A DNA stretch of 64,000 nucleotides from Trogon surrucura. Taxonomy: Eukaryota; Chordata; Aves; Trogoniformes; Trogonidae. The DNA is taken from positions 68,995,635-69,059,634 of the forward strand of contig CM036619.1 of assembly GCA_020746105.1 (NCBI GenBank), given 5' to 3'. Position 1 is the stretch's first letter. Every line of letters starts with the position of its first letter. The translations under genes and the position numbers were made by a program. Below, in pieces: positions 28,353-40,689 of this stretch. The notes under the pieces are model-generated. The model was not told the origin of the DNA and made no database searches. It saw only the letters and a list, made by a program, of their open reading frames with translations.

Positions 28353-31300
28353 AGTACAGATTTATATGTGTTCAAGTGGATTACAGTAAACACGTTGCCC
28401 AAGAAATACAAAGTGGACTACGCTAGCTGTGTTATTTATTGCATTATGTTTACATGGCAACAAATGTTTTGCTACAAGGGAATTTCCCATTCAAATAGCA
28501 AGAAATAAGGTCTTGCTTTGGTGAGTCAGTTTTCTTCATTAGATGGCACAGATCCTTGCCAATGAATTCACAGATATTCTAATACCTAAGAAGAACTGGT
28601 AGGATTAATCCGGGGGAGGGGCAGTGAGAAGACATCTGTGCAGAGTTGCTTTGCTCCCTGCTTCTTTTATTATTCTTGCCCTCATATATCATGCTGTTAC
28701 ACATGTAACTGCAATGAAAAGTATGTGGAAAGAAGAAAAGAGGCTCTTGTCCAATGCGACTCATGAGAATTTCAGTTTGTAATCCACTGTTTCAGCAGCA
28801 GATGGTTCTGCACACTATGCCTTTTCTCAAATCCTCCAGTCCTACTTGTACAAGCTTGTATGTAGTCTGGTTTTTGAATGTTTTTCTTAGATGTCTTTGG
28901 AATGAAGTGTGCTACATCCATGTTGTCTTTTGCCCCTGCACACATTTCTTTGGTGAATAACCATGTTTTTTCAGTATTTTGGCTGACAGCCTTTCTTCAC
29001 CTAAAAACCAATTAATGTTGCTCTTTAATTTCATTTGGTCTTTAATATTCTGAAGAAGATACTAAATTCCCTTAGCTCTAATATCAACAGATGTCCATTT
29101 GCTTCTCTTTCTCTACAAATCATAGCTTCTGATCAGGTTTTAGAATTAATTTTCTTCCATTCGTTTTGTACACAGATATGTGAAATAGATATATACACAG
29201 ATATGTGTAATAGACATACTTTTCCTTTCAAACTGCCATTTCTTAGGCGGTATTGCTTCCTTTTCAGAGTTTTTCCCTTTCTTTATGATTATGGCTTGGC
29301 TATGGCTTTTGAGACACAGAACATGTGCCTACATTTGTGTTTTAATTTGTATCACAAGAGATTTCTGAATTGCCAATTATCCCTATTTACTGTACTTTGA
29401 TTTTATCATGGAGTTGTCATGGAGCACATGAAATTAAATCCTTTTGGGTGAAACTAAACAAGAAGGAGGATACCCAGTGCATGCCAGCTCTAAATGGGCT
29501 GTGCTCTACAGACAGCCTAGAGCTTATCCCTCCATTAAAATGTGTGTTGTGTGGGCATGAACACCAAGTGTTTCATGTTACTCATCTTCCTTCTACTGAT
29601 CCGTGCTACTTGCTACTGTAGACATAGATAGTCCCAACTACTTTTCACATTTGTCTCTAGCAAATCTAACACCTAAACTCACACTCACATACACAGACAC
29701 AGAGATGAACAACATCTTTTTTGACTCTACACAGAAGGAAAAATGTATTATTTTTTTGTAGACAGCAATAAAAGAAGCTTTCTTACTTTTTAAAAATCCG
29801 TTCAGGGCAGACACAAACTCCTAAAGTAGTTCAATAATGAAGTAAGCCCTCCTCAAATAAAAATTCCTACTTAACACATATTTGGGTAAAGATATGGTAA
29901 TATTCAAAGTGAGATGAAATGCAAAAAAAAGTAAGCTTTTCTAATCAGATTTTTATTATATTGAGCAGTAATCTATCTCAGTTTCACTGTGGGGAACTTA
30001 CCATTCTGATGCAACATTTAACAGTTACATCTTACTAACAGATATGTAGAAATGAGAAGTAAATTATATTCTTCTCATAATTTGGGGTAGCTTAGTTTGC
30101 TTTTATTTTGTTCTTTTCATCTTTTGTTTTATAATGCATAAGAAATACAAGAAAATTTTCTGAATTCTATATTTGAATTGATAAAGTAACAGAGTTTCTG
30201 TAAAAGGTTTTGTTGATTTAATGACTTAAGATATTTGAGTGTTTGGGCTGGTTATCAATAGCTTAACATGATTCTGGAAATAAAACACTAACTGCTACAG
30301 GAAGGTTGTGTGTTGTCCAGCAACCACATTATGTTTCCAGAGGATAAATTTTCATATGGCACGTAACAGTGAAACAGGTTTTACTCATTAATACATGACT
30401 TGCTACTGACCTAAAAGAAAATTGATTAGTTATTTGCACTCCACCATGCTTGAGACACTGAGAAACAGCTGAATATGTCTTTTATCTATGGATTTGTCAC
30501 ACAGCATTTTCTGTTCATACACACAGGATCAAAAAAGTGTATTTGTTTTACCTAGAGCAAACAACGACATCCATTATGAACCTACTTCAGCTCTTTTGGT
30601 ATCTTGGAATAGGCACACACTAAACACAAATTGACATATATGGTATGTCTTCCATAAACTGAAATACGTTGTTTACAGTGGCTGAGCATCTCTTAAAATC
30701 ACAGGATAATTACAATTACTTTACACTGAGTACTCATAGGAAGAATACTCATTATCTGTTTTATAAACTTCAGCAGACTGATCTAATACTGTGTGATACT
30801 GTGGTTCCCCAAAATTATACATTTTGGAAGATTAGGTAAGTAATTATTATAGTAAAAATGCAAATTGTTCTGCATATCAATGAAAAATTACCTTTTATTG
30901 CTTTCAGATAAGGTAGATCACACTTCTGGTTTTCAATGGTTAGTGTCAAAGTATATCACGAAAGCAACCATTGTCTCTATAATAATAAAATAATAATAGC
31001 AACAACTTTATATTAACTATTACTAGTAGCGGCAGCAGTAAGCACTACCAAGACATACACATAAAAAGTTCCTGCATAAGAGCTTAGAATAGAAATGCAC
31101 AGCAGTACAAGGGAAACTAAATCAAAAAGGATTAGATAGAGAAAAAAATGTGAACTTGTAAGTTAAGAAGTTTGCATATGTTAAAGTGTTTTCTATGGAC
31201 ATGATTTGGTTTTGATTAGGGCTCTCCAAAAGGGAAGTGTTGGATGGATAGAACTAGCTTTTCTGTGCATCCACTAGCACCAAACTTCCTCTTTAAATCA

Positions 31301-33113
31301 GTCATCCTCACAGCCTAGCTAGATTAATAGAGGTAAATGGTGACTTCAGCATAAGAATAGCTGTAATCCCTGTGATCTTCCCCTTCAAGTTCCCAGATGC
31401 ATCTCTCCTCTGCCACTGGAGAAACAAGTAGTTACTTTTATGAGGTTGCTGACAGAGACATGACCTAATGCCATGCTGCTTCCCATGCCAGTTAACCCTG
31501 GAGTGTGCCTTATACTTCACTTACTCTGTGTCTGGGTTCTTCCCAAATCACTCATAGATGCCTGTAAATTTGGGTGTCATGACTGTAAAAACCATAGAAC
31601 CATCCTGAACACGAAACAGCAGAGAACAAGTCATTACTCTCTTCTGCCAGTTTGATCTCTGTTCTCATAGGGCCCTGCATTTTCTCCTGGTTAGTGCATT
31701 TCTGTTAAGGACTTTGGTGCCAGGGCCTTCATTGTATCCCTCCAGTGATCCTGCTGCCAGGGCTCAGGGTCAGCTCAGCCCCAGCACAGCTCTGGGCAAT
31801 TCTGTCCTTGCTAAAGATGAGCAGAGGCACCTGGGCAGTACCTTGATATCTCTTTGGGAAACAATCCTAAACAAGTTCAATGAGTTTCAGTGTGGTGGAG
31901 AAGTTAGCTTCTAAAAAAGACCATTGCTGAAATCTTGATCAGTCTCATGCAACTCAGAGATGTGCTTAACATCTGGGAGAAAAGGTGTTTATCTATTAAT
32001 TAGAAGCAATGGTGAAAAAGTCAAACTCCAGCTACTACACTATCAAGATGACTTTATGACGGAAGTTTCTCCTAACATCTTGCCCCATTTATTTCTTTTT
32101 CCTCTATAAGGCTGAATTTCTATGGAAACTATGAAGCCAGGATGTCCTGGTTTATAATTTTTTATGTAAACACAAGGAAAAAAATACAGTGGAAAACCAG
32201 TTTTTTTTTGCAAATGCATTCTGGAGTCTACTGGACTACTCTGACATAGAGCCATGAAAATGGCATACTTAGCTGAGGCCAGAATGGACTCATTCCAGGA
32301 CAATTTTATTTGCATGGCTTATAAATACTACAGCTATGACTTGACTATGCAAGGAACTTCTTAAAAGAAAAAGAGTATCATGTGCAATCAAGAGTATAAA
32401 CATATCTTTTCAGTTATAAAATAAGTGAAAAAAATCCCCAATATATAATCTTCTCATTTGTAATATAAGTAACTTGTGCAAACTTTCAGAACATTCTGTC
32501 TAAAGTGTTTTAAATCATTCTAGAACTGAAGAAAAATTTTGCTGTTCATTGAGAACAGTCTTTAATTTGGATTAAGTACACAAACTAGTGAAACTTTTAA
32601 TCTTGAGAACATAAACTTGTGGTTGCTCTTATGCTGTTTACACCTTCTCCCCAGTTCTCACCATTTTCCATATAGAATTTTATTCCTATGTTGGATACTG
32701 TAGTGGGAATTAAGTCAATCTACAATAGGAAGTCCACATCAGGTTAATTTCTTGATTTATTTTTTCTTTCTCCCTTCAGAAATTTCTTCTGTAAGGATTG
32801 CATTAAAATCTCTCTATTCTTTTTGAGAAGGATAGGGCAAGAGAAGATATTCAGCAGATATAGATCTGAAATCCGTAAGCAAATAACCAATGGCCCCAGT
32901 AATATCACTGGTGACACAGAAATTAACCAAAATGAAGGAGCCACATGGCGACGAAACTCTATGTTTGATGCACTCTCAACACACATTCCATTCATAAAAA
33001 AAAAAAAAAAGTCAGAACATTTATGAAAAAGACATGCTTAGAGGCTTCCTTCCACATATGAAAGTCAAGGCACCCACAAAGCTATCCACCCTTTTCTCTG
33101 CAGCAACTCCTCT
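28353..33113. other. AT-rich single-copy DNA, no gene seen
   Basis: No recognisable gene or dispersed repeat. A local tandem duplication (CACAGATATGTG twice, about 25 bases apart) lies near 29,171-29,219. The longest open frame (29,035-29,400, 121 codons) spans that duplication and has no motif. A15 occurs near 32,997-33,010. Confidence 0.5.
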
Positions 33114-33152
33114 TAAAAAAAAAAAAAAAAAAAGAAAAGGAAAAAAAAAAAG
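33114..33152. repeat. A-rich low-complexity tract
   Basis: Nearly pure A with a few G, directly before the motif-dense region. No retroposed gene sequence is visible on its 5' side, so it is not read as a poly(A) tail of a processed pseudogene. Confidence 0.8.
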
Positions 33153-33239
33153 ACAGACTGTACACACAAAGGAGGCTTTTTCTCTCAGCTTGACAGCCCA
33201 CTGCATACAGGCAGATAAAAGCATTTTGGATGCTTGCCA

Positions 33240-33730
33240 GGGGAGAAACCTTAAAGCAGCTTCATTAGGCAAAAGTAAGATAATCAGAGTAAATATACAA
33301 TGCTGCCTTTGTTACTTACGCTGTTTGATTGGCTGTTATGCTATTGGCTGCCCAATTAATACCCTGAGCACAGGGCACTGACAGTTCTGGGCACCTCAGG
33401 GTGCACACAGGAGTGTCAGCATCCGATGCGTGGCAGGATTTGCAAAAATGGCTATGCATATTTCCCACTTGTTCAAAGCTAAGAAGATATTCGTCCACGA
33501 GGTCACTCCAACATGCTAATTATGATTTGTGTATGTTAATTATGTCAAGGCATGCAAAAGTGTGCAGCTCAGGAAAAAAAAAAAATTAATTTGTAGTAAC
33601 AACCTGAGCACTGGCCCCAGCAGTGCAAAGGGGTAGGTAGCAGAAAAGGCAAGCAGAGCAAAAAAATTGTCCAGTGATGCTAATGGAGAGATCTGTGTCT
33701 CTGCAAATAAAAGAGAGGTGTTACAGAAAT
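33240..33730. promoter_or_regulatory. Candidate conserved noncoding / enhancer-like element
   Basis: The stretch packs several binding-site-like motifs. ATTGGCTG occurs twice 15 bases apart (33,328-33,335 and 33,343-33,350; inverted CCAAT type). TAATTA occurs twice 20 bases apart (33,517-33,522 and 33,537-33,542; homeodomain type). There are also ATGCTAAT (33,513-33,520) and ATGCAAA (33,552-33,558; POU type). It is less AT-biased than its flanks and free of repeats. Such texture is typical of vertebrate conserved noncoding elements, but no alignment was possible here, so this is inference. Confidence 0.3.
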
Positions 33731-34803
33731 TCCTTAGAGAATTGCCATGAAATGGTGACCATGGAATCAGAGAGCTGGATAAATGCTATGAAGTAAAACT
33801 GCAAAGGAGGTGAACATTAAAACATCTTATGTTACAGTGGGAATACTATGGGGCCTTTGAGCCCATCTCCACAGAAGAGCTGGAGATCTGTTCCTACCAC
33901 TTCTGTCAGTAAGATTGCAGGCCATTTGAACACAATTTCCTCACAGAGCAAAGAATAATGTAGTGCATGTAAAATATTTATTAACTATTTATATTCATAG
34001 TTCTTCTTCAGCTAGCCACAATCTGCAGGCAACCTTAGCCAACATATCCCTTAATATCAAAATCCTCTACCACCCATCAGACAAGCCCTCCCAACATGTT
34101 CATGTACAGGTATATGACTGTAATAGTGTCTATCTTTGTCACCACCTCTCCCAAAACCAAAGAGAATCTTCCAAATCTGAAGCTATTTTGTTATATTTTA
34201 AAACAAAAGGATTAAAATACTTAAGCTGCTTAAGCACGCAGGGGAGAAGCTTGGTTCTTGGTGGTCCAGTTGCATTGGGCGAAACGCAGGAGGGAAAATC
34301 TGAAAGCAAAATTCAGGTTGCTGAGTAGAGGACTAAATAATTTCCATGTATGGTAAAGAAAGACTTGGCTACACCTTCATTGTAAGAGAACCAAACTGTC
34401 AGCAGTGGAAACTAAAGTTTCAGTGGTCTCTAAAGTGGATGTTTGACTAGTAGCAAATGACAGGCCCTGTGTAAGGTAAGATAGTGTGTAGGAGGATAAT
34501 TGGTGGGATTTTGTTCCTAGGCTGCTGACTTCTCGTGAGTGGTGAATTAGTATGTGCTCTGAACTAGCAGTTACAACTGCAGAAGTTGTAAGATTGTTAA
34601 ACCCATTTCTGTGCCTAGTAGCCTGTGCCTCCTTTCTCTCTGAAGCTTAAAGGATATGGTGGATACAGAGAATGCACATATGGAGAAGAAAAACTAAAAT
34701 GATCAAGGAGATGGAGTAGCTACTTCATAAGGACAGATTAGCATTCTTTCTGCAGAGAAGGCTAAGGAAAGGATATGACCAGAGCTTACAAATTCAAAGG
34801 GAC
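33731..34803. other. Single-copy DNA, no gene seen
   Basis: No recognisable repeat or exon. One 121-codon open frame (33,963-34,328, +) has no motif and no supporting splice context. Confidence 0.45.
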
Positions 34804-35590
34804 TGTCTACACTTAGTCTGTATCCGCAGCTAAACGATAGCCGTTCTATCACCGAGTGACCCCTCCTCAGCCAAGAAGGGGGACTGGGAAAAGGAGAGAA
34901 GACCCGTGGGTTGAAATGAAAACAGATTTAATGAAACAGCAAAACTAATATTAATATTAATATTAATGTAAATATACAGTATACAGAGTTATACTCAGCT
35001 CACTGACTGTACAACAATCACAAAAATTAGGAAAGCAGTCCTTGGGAGCAGAATGGTAAGTGAGCTCCTCCAGGGATGGCAATCCTTGAGAGGAGCCTGC
35101 CCAAGAGAGGCCATTTCTCATTAACAGTGGGATCTTAACACTGCAGTATCTGTTGTATTATGTCGATGACGAAAACAGACTGTTGAAGCTAATCCTGAGA
35201 ACACGTGATCACCACTCCAACAGCATAAACTTATTCGAAAGCCATAATATCTGAAGTTTGCCCTTGGCAGCTGTAAATATTCACCTCAGTTTCTTCACTT
35301 CAACCAGCTTGTACCTTGTTCTACAAAGGTGCAACTCTTCATAGATACTTCTACCATGTGGATAAATTCGCTGTCCGGTGAACAAGAATTCGGTTATAGT
35401 TCCTCAATATGAGGAGCAATGACATCAAGCATCATCCCAGTAAGACAAAAAAAGATTAATTTTGTCTGCCTTAAACAAATGATAGCATTTATCTTAGTTA
35501 TAGTGGTCAGCTCAATTGACCAAGGGATTTTATTATGGTCCTCACAGGAGGGGTGGTATGCTGGATCCAGTTCTCTGTTTAGCACAAGAG
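34804..35590 (-). mobile_element. ERVL-type LTR remnant, minus strand (fossil)
   Basis: Read on the minus strand, a CATTAAA poly(A)-type signal is followed by CTGTTTTCATTTCAACCCACGG. A pyrimidine-rich U5 then runs through GGTCACTCGG to an end in …GTAGACA. This is the order seen in avian ERVL-type LTRs, and it parallels the 3' part of the LTR element near 48,913-49,066 (CATTAAAA…TCAACCCC…GGTCACTCGG…ACAACA). The LTR 3' edge (plus-strand TGTCTACAC at 34,804) is fairly clear; the other edge is a guess. No internal genes are seen, so it is probably a solo or truncated LTR. An (AATATT)n run near 34,950-34,972 lies just upstream of the poly(A) signal. Confidence 0.55.
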
Positions 35591-36870
35591 AATGAATCTA
35601 CCACTGTAGGTGAGGACTTAAGCAGCATACCATAGCTGATCTTTGACAGACCATACAACACCAAAAAGCTTCAGAACTTTTTGTTAAAGTCCAGCAGTTC
35701 ACATTACAGTATGTCTTCTTAGACAGAGCATGTTCTTGAAATCAAAGTGCAAATGCATTCTTGATGTCCCAAAAGGCATGCTAAGTACTGTGATGCTATT
35801 TCACAATGCTCCCCTGTTTCAAAACAGCAAGCAAAGCTGTGTTTATTCTCATGAAAGCCCAGTCTGTATCAATCTAAATTGCTCAGGTAACTGAATGGCA
35901 GAACATACGGGTTCCAAAGATATTTGCAGCATAAAGGATTATTTTCCTCTTATCATTTTTAAATTTGCTAACGCTCAGAGTAATTGTCTTCTTGTTCTCA
36001 CATTATCAGACTGAATTAAGAGCACCAAACAATCCATCTTCATTGCACAATTCACTAGTCAGTATATCTCTTCATTCTTTCTTTTTCTAATTACTTAAGT
36101 TAGATTTTTTTCACACTAGTTTTCATGCACTGCTTACCTTGTTAGTTTCTCTATCCTGAATATTTCTTCCCATTCATTTTTTGATCATTCAAAAGTAAGA
36201 CGATCCAAGATGAATATCTTATTTTCATGTGGTTGTTGACTAAGAACTTTACTAATTCAAAACTAAACTAGTCTCTTTTTTATCTATGCTTGCAGGGTTG
36301 GAGTTTGCACAATTTTCCATGAGAGCTCTTACAGAATGCTATGAATTATGCCCAGACTTCATTTGGACTGATCACTGAACTTTCTCCTCCTCTTCTATCC
36401 CATTTTGGACAAATGAATGGTCAACAAAAATCTTGACCTCTGCTGGAAGAAGAGTGGATAGAGGTTGGCTGTAGAGAGCAATTGGAGGAAGTCAGTATCT
36501 GCCAGAGATTTCTTTCTCCTTTGAGGTGTGTTTTCCCAGAGGGTAAAATAGGAGAGGCACCAATGTAACAGGTAACTGTTCTCCGTACGGTCTATTTCTT
36601 GAGAAGTCAGTTCCTTATCAGTGTTATTTACTCCTCTCATACTTGGCAAACCAAAGAGACCAAGAAAATGCATCTAAAAATGTAAGGAAGGACAGAAGAA
36701 AAACGTATTCCCAGAAGCAAAATACCCACTTAATAAGACATTTACCCAGGCTGCAGTGAATCTAATCTTCAATCTAATTCAACAGAGCCCCACAATACAC
36801 TTCACCAGGGTCAAATGCATAGATGATTCCCAAAAGCAAGACCTTTCTACTAAAATGCCTGTTTTTAAAT
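35591..36870. other. Single-copy DNA, no gene seen
   Basis: No recognisable feature between the LTR remnant and the start of CR1 homology. The open frame that leads into the CR1 endonuclease from 36,756 has no CR1-like residues before about 36,870 and is probably chance read-in. Confidence 0.45.
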
Positions 36871-39497
36871 TAAGAGCTATATGGTGGGATGATTCGCATA
36901 GTTGGAGTGCCACAATGAATGGCTACAGGCTCTTTAGAAGAAATAGACAAGGAGAGAGAGATGGTGGGGTAGTGTTATATGTTAAGGAGTGTTTTGACTG
37001 CCTAGAATTCAATGTTAGGCACACCAACATGGAGTGTTTAGGGATAAGGATAAAGGGGAAGGCCAATGAGGCTGATATCCTAGTGGGAGTCTGCTATAGA
37101 CCACCTGACCAGGGTAAAGACACTGACAAGGCATTCTTTCAACAACTTAGAGATGTCTCACATTCACTAGCCCTGATTCTTGTGTGGGACTTCAATTTAC
37201 CAGATGTCTGCTGGAAGTACAACCCAGCAGAGAGAGGGCAGTCCAGGAGGTTTCTAGAATGTATGGATGACAACTTCCTATTGCAGCTGGTCAGTGAGCC
37301 TACCAGGGGTAGTGCCTGGCTAGAACTACTCTTTATGAACCAGGAACAGCTGGTGAAGATGTGGTGGGTGGAGGCTGCCTTGGCCACAGCGATCATGGTA
37401 TGGCAGAATTTTCAACATGCGGTGAAGTTAGGAGGGTTGTCAGCAAAACCTCTACCTTGGACTTCTGGAGAGCTGACTTTGAACTACTCAGGAGGGTGGT
37501 TCGAAGAATCTCTTGGGAATCAGCCCTTAAAAACAAAGGGGCACAGGAAGGCTGGGCTTACTTTAAGAATGAAATTATGAAGGCACAGGAGCAAACTGTC
37601 CCTGTCCACCATAAAATGAGCCGTCAGGGAGGAACACTAATGTGATTGAGCAGGGAGCTTTCGCAAGAACTCAGGGGAAGAAAAAAGAGTGTATCAACTC
37701 TGGAAAGAGGGGCAGATGAATCAGGAAGCATTTAAGGATATTGTAAGGTCATGCAGAAAGAGAATTAGAGAAGCAAAATCTCAGTTAGAACTTAATTTGG
37801 CCATCTCTGTGAAGAATAACAAAAAATGCTTGTATAAATACATTAATAGCAAAACGAGGGTCAGGGAAAACCTCTGTTCCTTATTGGAAGAGGGGGGGAA
37901 CATAGTAACAGAAGATAAGGAAAAGGTTGAGGTACTTAATACCTTCTTTACCTCAGTCTTTAACACGAAGACTGGCTGTCCTCAGGGCAACTGGGCTCCT
38001 GAGTTGGTGGACAGGAATGGGGAACAGAATACCTCTCCTGTAATCCAGGAGGAAGTAGTTAGTGACCTGCTGTGCCAGTTAGATCCTAACAAGTCCATGA
38101 TTCCAGATGGGATTCATCCTAAGGTGCTGAGGGAGCTGGTGGAAGAACTGGCTAAGCTGCTCTCCATCATTTGTCACTGATCCTGGCTAACTGGGGAGGT
38201 CCCAGCTGGCTGGAGGTTGGCCAACGTGACGCCCATCCATAAGAAAGGCCAGAAGGAGGATCCAGGGAACTATAGGCCTGTGAGCCTGACCTGGGTGCTT
38301 GGCAAGGTTATGGAGCAGATCATCCTGAGTGCCATCAAGTGGCATGTAGAGGACAACCAGGGGATCAGGCCCAGTCAACATGAATTTAGGAAAGGAGGGT
38401 CCTGCCTGACAAATCTCATCTCCTATGACTGGGTGACCAGCCTAGCAGATGAGGGGAAGGCTGTGGATGTGGTCTACCTTGATTTCAGCAAAGCCTTTGA
38501 CACAGTTTCCCATAGCATCCTCCTGAAAAGCTGGCAGCCCACAGCTTGGATGGATGCACCCTTCGCTGGGTAAAAAACTGGTTGGATGACCGGGCCCAGA
38601 GAGTGGTGGTGAATGGTGCTGCATCCGGTTGGTGTCTGGTGACCAGTGGTGTCCCCCAGGGATCAGTACTGGGCCCAGTCCTGTTCAACATCTTTACTGA
38701 TGACCTGGAGGAGGGGACTGAGTCTACCCTTAGTAAGGTTGCCGAGGACACCAAGCTGAGGGAGAGTTTCGATCTGCCGGAGGGTCTGCAGAGGGACCTG
38801 AACAGGCTGGGTCAATGGGCTGAGGCCAACAGTATGAAGTTCAACAAGACCAAGTGTAGGGTCCTACACTTTGGCCACAATAACCCCCTGCAGCGCTACA
38901 GACTGGGGGAGGAGTGGCTGGGGAGCGGCCAGGCAGAGAGGGACCTGGGAGTATTGATTGACAACTGGTTGAACATGAGCCAGCAGTGTGCCCAGGTGGC
39001 CCCAAAGGCCATTGGCATCCTGGCTTGTATCAGGAACAGTGTGGCCAGCAGGAGCAGGGATGTAATTCTGCCCCTGTACTCAGCACTGGTGAGGCCTCAC
39101 TTTGAGTTTAGCCTGGGGGCTGTTTAGCATGGAGTTGTTTAGCCTGGAGAAGACGAGACTCAGGGGGGGACATTATCACTCTCTACAGCCAACTGAAGGG
39201 AAATTGTAGTCAGGTGGGGGTCAGGTTCTTCTCCTGGGCAACTAGTGACAGGACAAGAGGGCATGGCCTGAAACTGCATCAGGGCAGGTTTAGGTTAGAT
39301 ATCAAGAAACACTTGGGTGATCAGGCATTGGAATGCACTGCCCAGGGAAGTGGTGGAGTCACGGTCCCTGGAGGATTTTAAGGAGAAGCTGGATGTGGCA
39401 CTTAGTGCCATGGTCTAGCCAATGTGATGGTGTGGGCTCATAGGCTGGACTTGATGATCTCAGAGGTCTTTTCCAGGCTCAACAATTCTGTGATTAC
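36870..39497 (+). mobile_element. CR1 LINE, 5'-truncated, plus strand
   Basis: This is the longest CR1 copy in the window, about 2.6 kb. Homology starts inside the endonuclease domain at the WWDDSHSW motif (about 36,880), so the 5' UTR, ORF1 and the start of ORF2 are missing; a full avian CR1 is about 4.5 kb. The 3' UTR ends with the usual GGACTTGATGATCTCAGAGG…TTCCAGGCTCAACAATTCTGTGATT block near 39,450-39,497. Unlike the younger copies it keeps only one complete ATTCTGTG unit. The copy is moderately diverged and belongs to a different subfamily from the pair at 42 and 61 kb. CR1 does not normally make target-site duplications and none is seen. Confidence 0.95.
36880..39127 (+). pseudogene. 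CR1 ORF2 remnant (endonuclease + reverse transcriptase)
   Basis: ORF2 encodes the APE-type endonuclease and reverse transcriptase used for target-primed insertion. Visible endonuclease motifs are VGVCYRPPDQ (37,083-37,112), DFNLPDVCW (37,188-37,214; the usual preceding Gly is Trp here) and SDH (37,388-37,396). The RT part shows KKGQKEDPGNYRPVSLT (from about 38,240), [16 protein letters not shown] (about 38,475-38,520), [10 protein letters not shown] (about 38,650) and AEDT in place of FADD (about 38,740), then [13 protein letters not shown] (about 39,075-39,110). The reading frame changes near 37,340-37,380, between about 37,600 and 37,690, and near 38,525-38,550; there is an in-frame stop at 38,178-38,180. 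After 39,110 a deletion removes the segment that normally reads [25 protein letters not shown]. It cannot make a working enzyme. Confidence 0.93.
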
Positions 39498-40199
39498 AAA
39501 CATGATGCAAGGAAAATAGGTAATAAAGCCATAATAACAAGGTACATATTATTCAAGCATTTGGCCATACTGGTATATACAGAGTCAAATGAGAAATTCT
39601 CTATGACTGAATAAATAGAAAGTGGGTAATACTAAGGCTATGTTAATGATTTCCCCATTCTTCTCCAAATCATGATATTCATAGTGTCTGGGGAGGCAGA
39701 AAGGTAAACCGGAAAAGCTGCAGCAGAAGAAAACTCAAGAATCACAGCAGACTTCAGCCATAGAGAGCCTGGCTAAACACCAGGTTAGGACATGACAGAG
39801 ATGACATTCCAGTATGTCACTCAGAAAGCACCTCTTCAGAGCAGTGAGTTAGCAAATCCAAGAGAAGACAGCCAAAGCTTGCCTTACTCCCAGCACTGAC
39901 AAGGGTACTATTCAAAATTTTACTACAAAAAAACTATTCTACAGTAGCTGATAGACTATAATCACACATTCACCCATTGGTGGGATCAGGGGTAAGAGGG
40001 GGTGGGACTTAATTTCAAATAGGGAAATTATCTGAGGTAACAGTATATAGAAAAAAAAATAGAAGGTTCATTTGGAGAGGTATAATACTTGCAGATAGCT
40101 TGGAGAATGGTTTCAAACTGTAAAAACAACCCAACAAAAAGTTCAGAGAGAGACAGCGAGTAAGGTCACGTAAGTATACGGGAAGAATTCCATGCAAGG
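39498..40199. other. Unassigned DNA between CR1 copies
   Basis: No recognisable gene. It may include more decayed CR1 sequence upstream of the old fragment that follows, but I cannot align it by eye. Confidence 0.4.
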
Positions 40200-40685
40200 A
40201 ACTACTAAAAAGCTACAATGCTTCAGCTTATAAAAGTGATAATCAGGGATGGCTAAGACGGAAATCTGTGAACTTAATGAGTGTCTATAAGATTAATGAT
40301 GATGGTAAAGAGGGAACAGGGTTCTTTGCAAGAAGTAAAAGCACGAAACAAACAAAAATTATCTAGTTTTTTATGCACAGCATACAGTTACTGTATGGCA
40401 CTATTTGCCATGGGGTCTTGCAGATGTGAAAATCTGTCCAGTCTTCTCCCCAACTACTATAAGGTTTGCAGAAGAAAAATTCATAAAGAGTTTCAAAACA
40501 GACAATTTGAGCTCCATCAGTCTCTGAACCACAAATGATTGAAGGCTAGGGTCAAATTTAGAGGAACTATCATAACATCTTGCCTTCTTATAATCTTTCC
40601 TAGACATCTGGTGTTGGCCAAGAATGATATTGAGGTAGATAGACCTTTGGTCTGGTGCAGTGCAATCATTCTTACCTTTTTATGA
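40200..40685 (+). mobile_element. Ancient CR1 (CR1-L-like) 3' end, plus strand
   Basis: The end of this stretch follows the 3' UTR of old amniote CR1 elements: a CTAGACATCTGGTGTTGGCCA segment (the familiar 'catctggtattggccactgtc') and then TAGACCTTTGGTCTGGTGCAGT…ATTCTTACCTTTTTATG (the familiar 'ggacctttggtctgacccagtatggc…ttcttatgtt'). Upstream, ATGCACAGCATACAGTTACTGTATGG aligns with 'cacagtcaacctgtggaactcc' of the same family. Divergence is very high, so this predates the other CR1 copies by a wide margin. The 5' edge is approximate. Confidence 0.72.
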
Positions 40686-40689
40686 AGAA

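Noticed and set aside
29035-29400. 121-codon open frame, Cys/Phe-rich
   Set aside because: Spans a local tandem duplication, has no recognisable domain, and its AT-rich composition explains the residues.
33114-33152. Poly(A) tail of a processed pseudogene
   Set aside because: No coding-like sequence precedes the tract on either strand.
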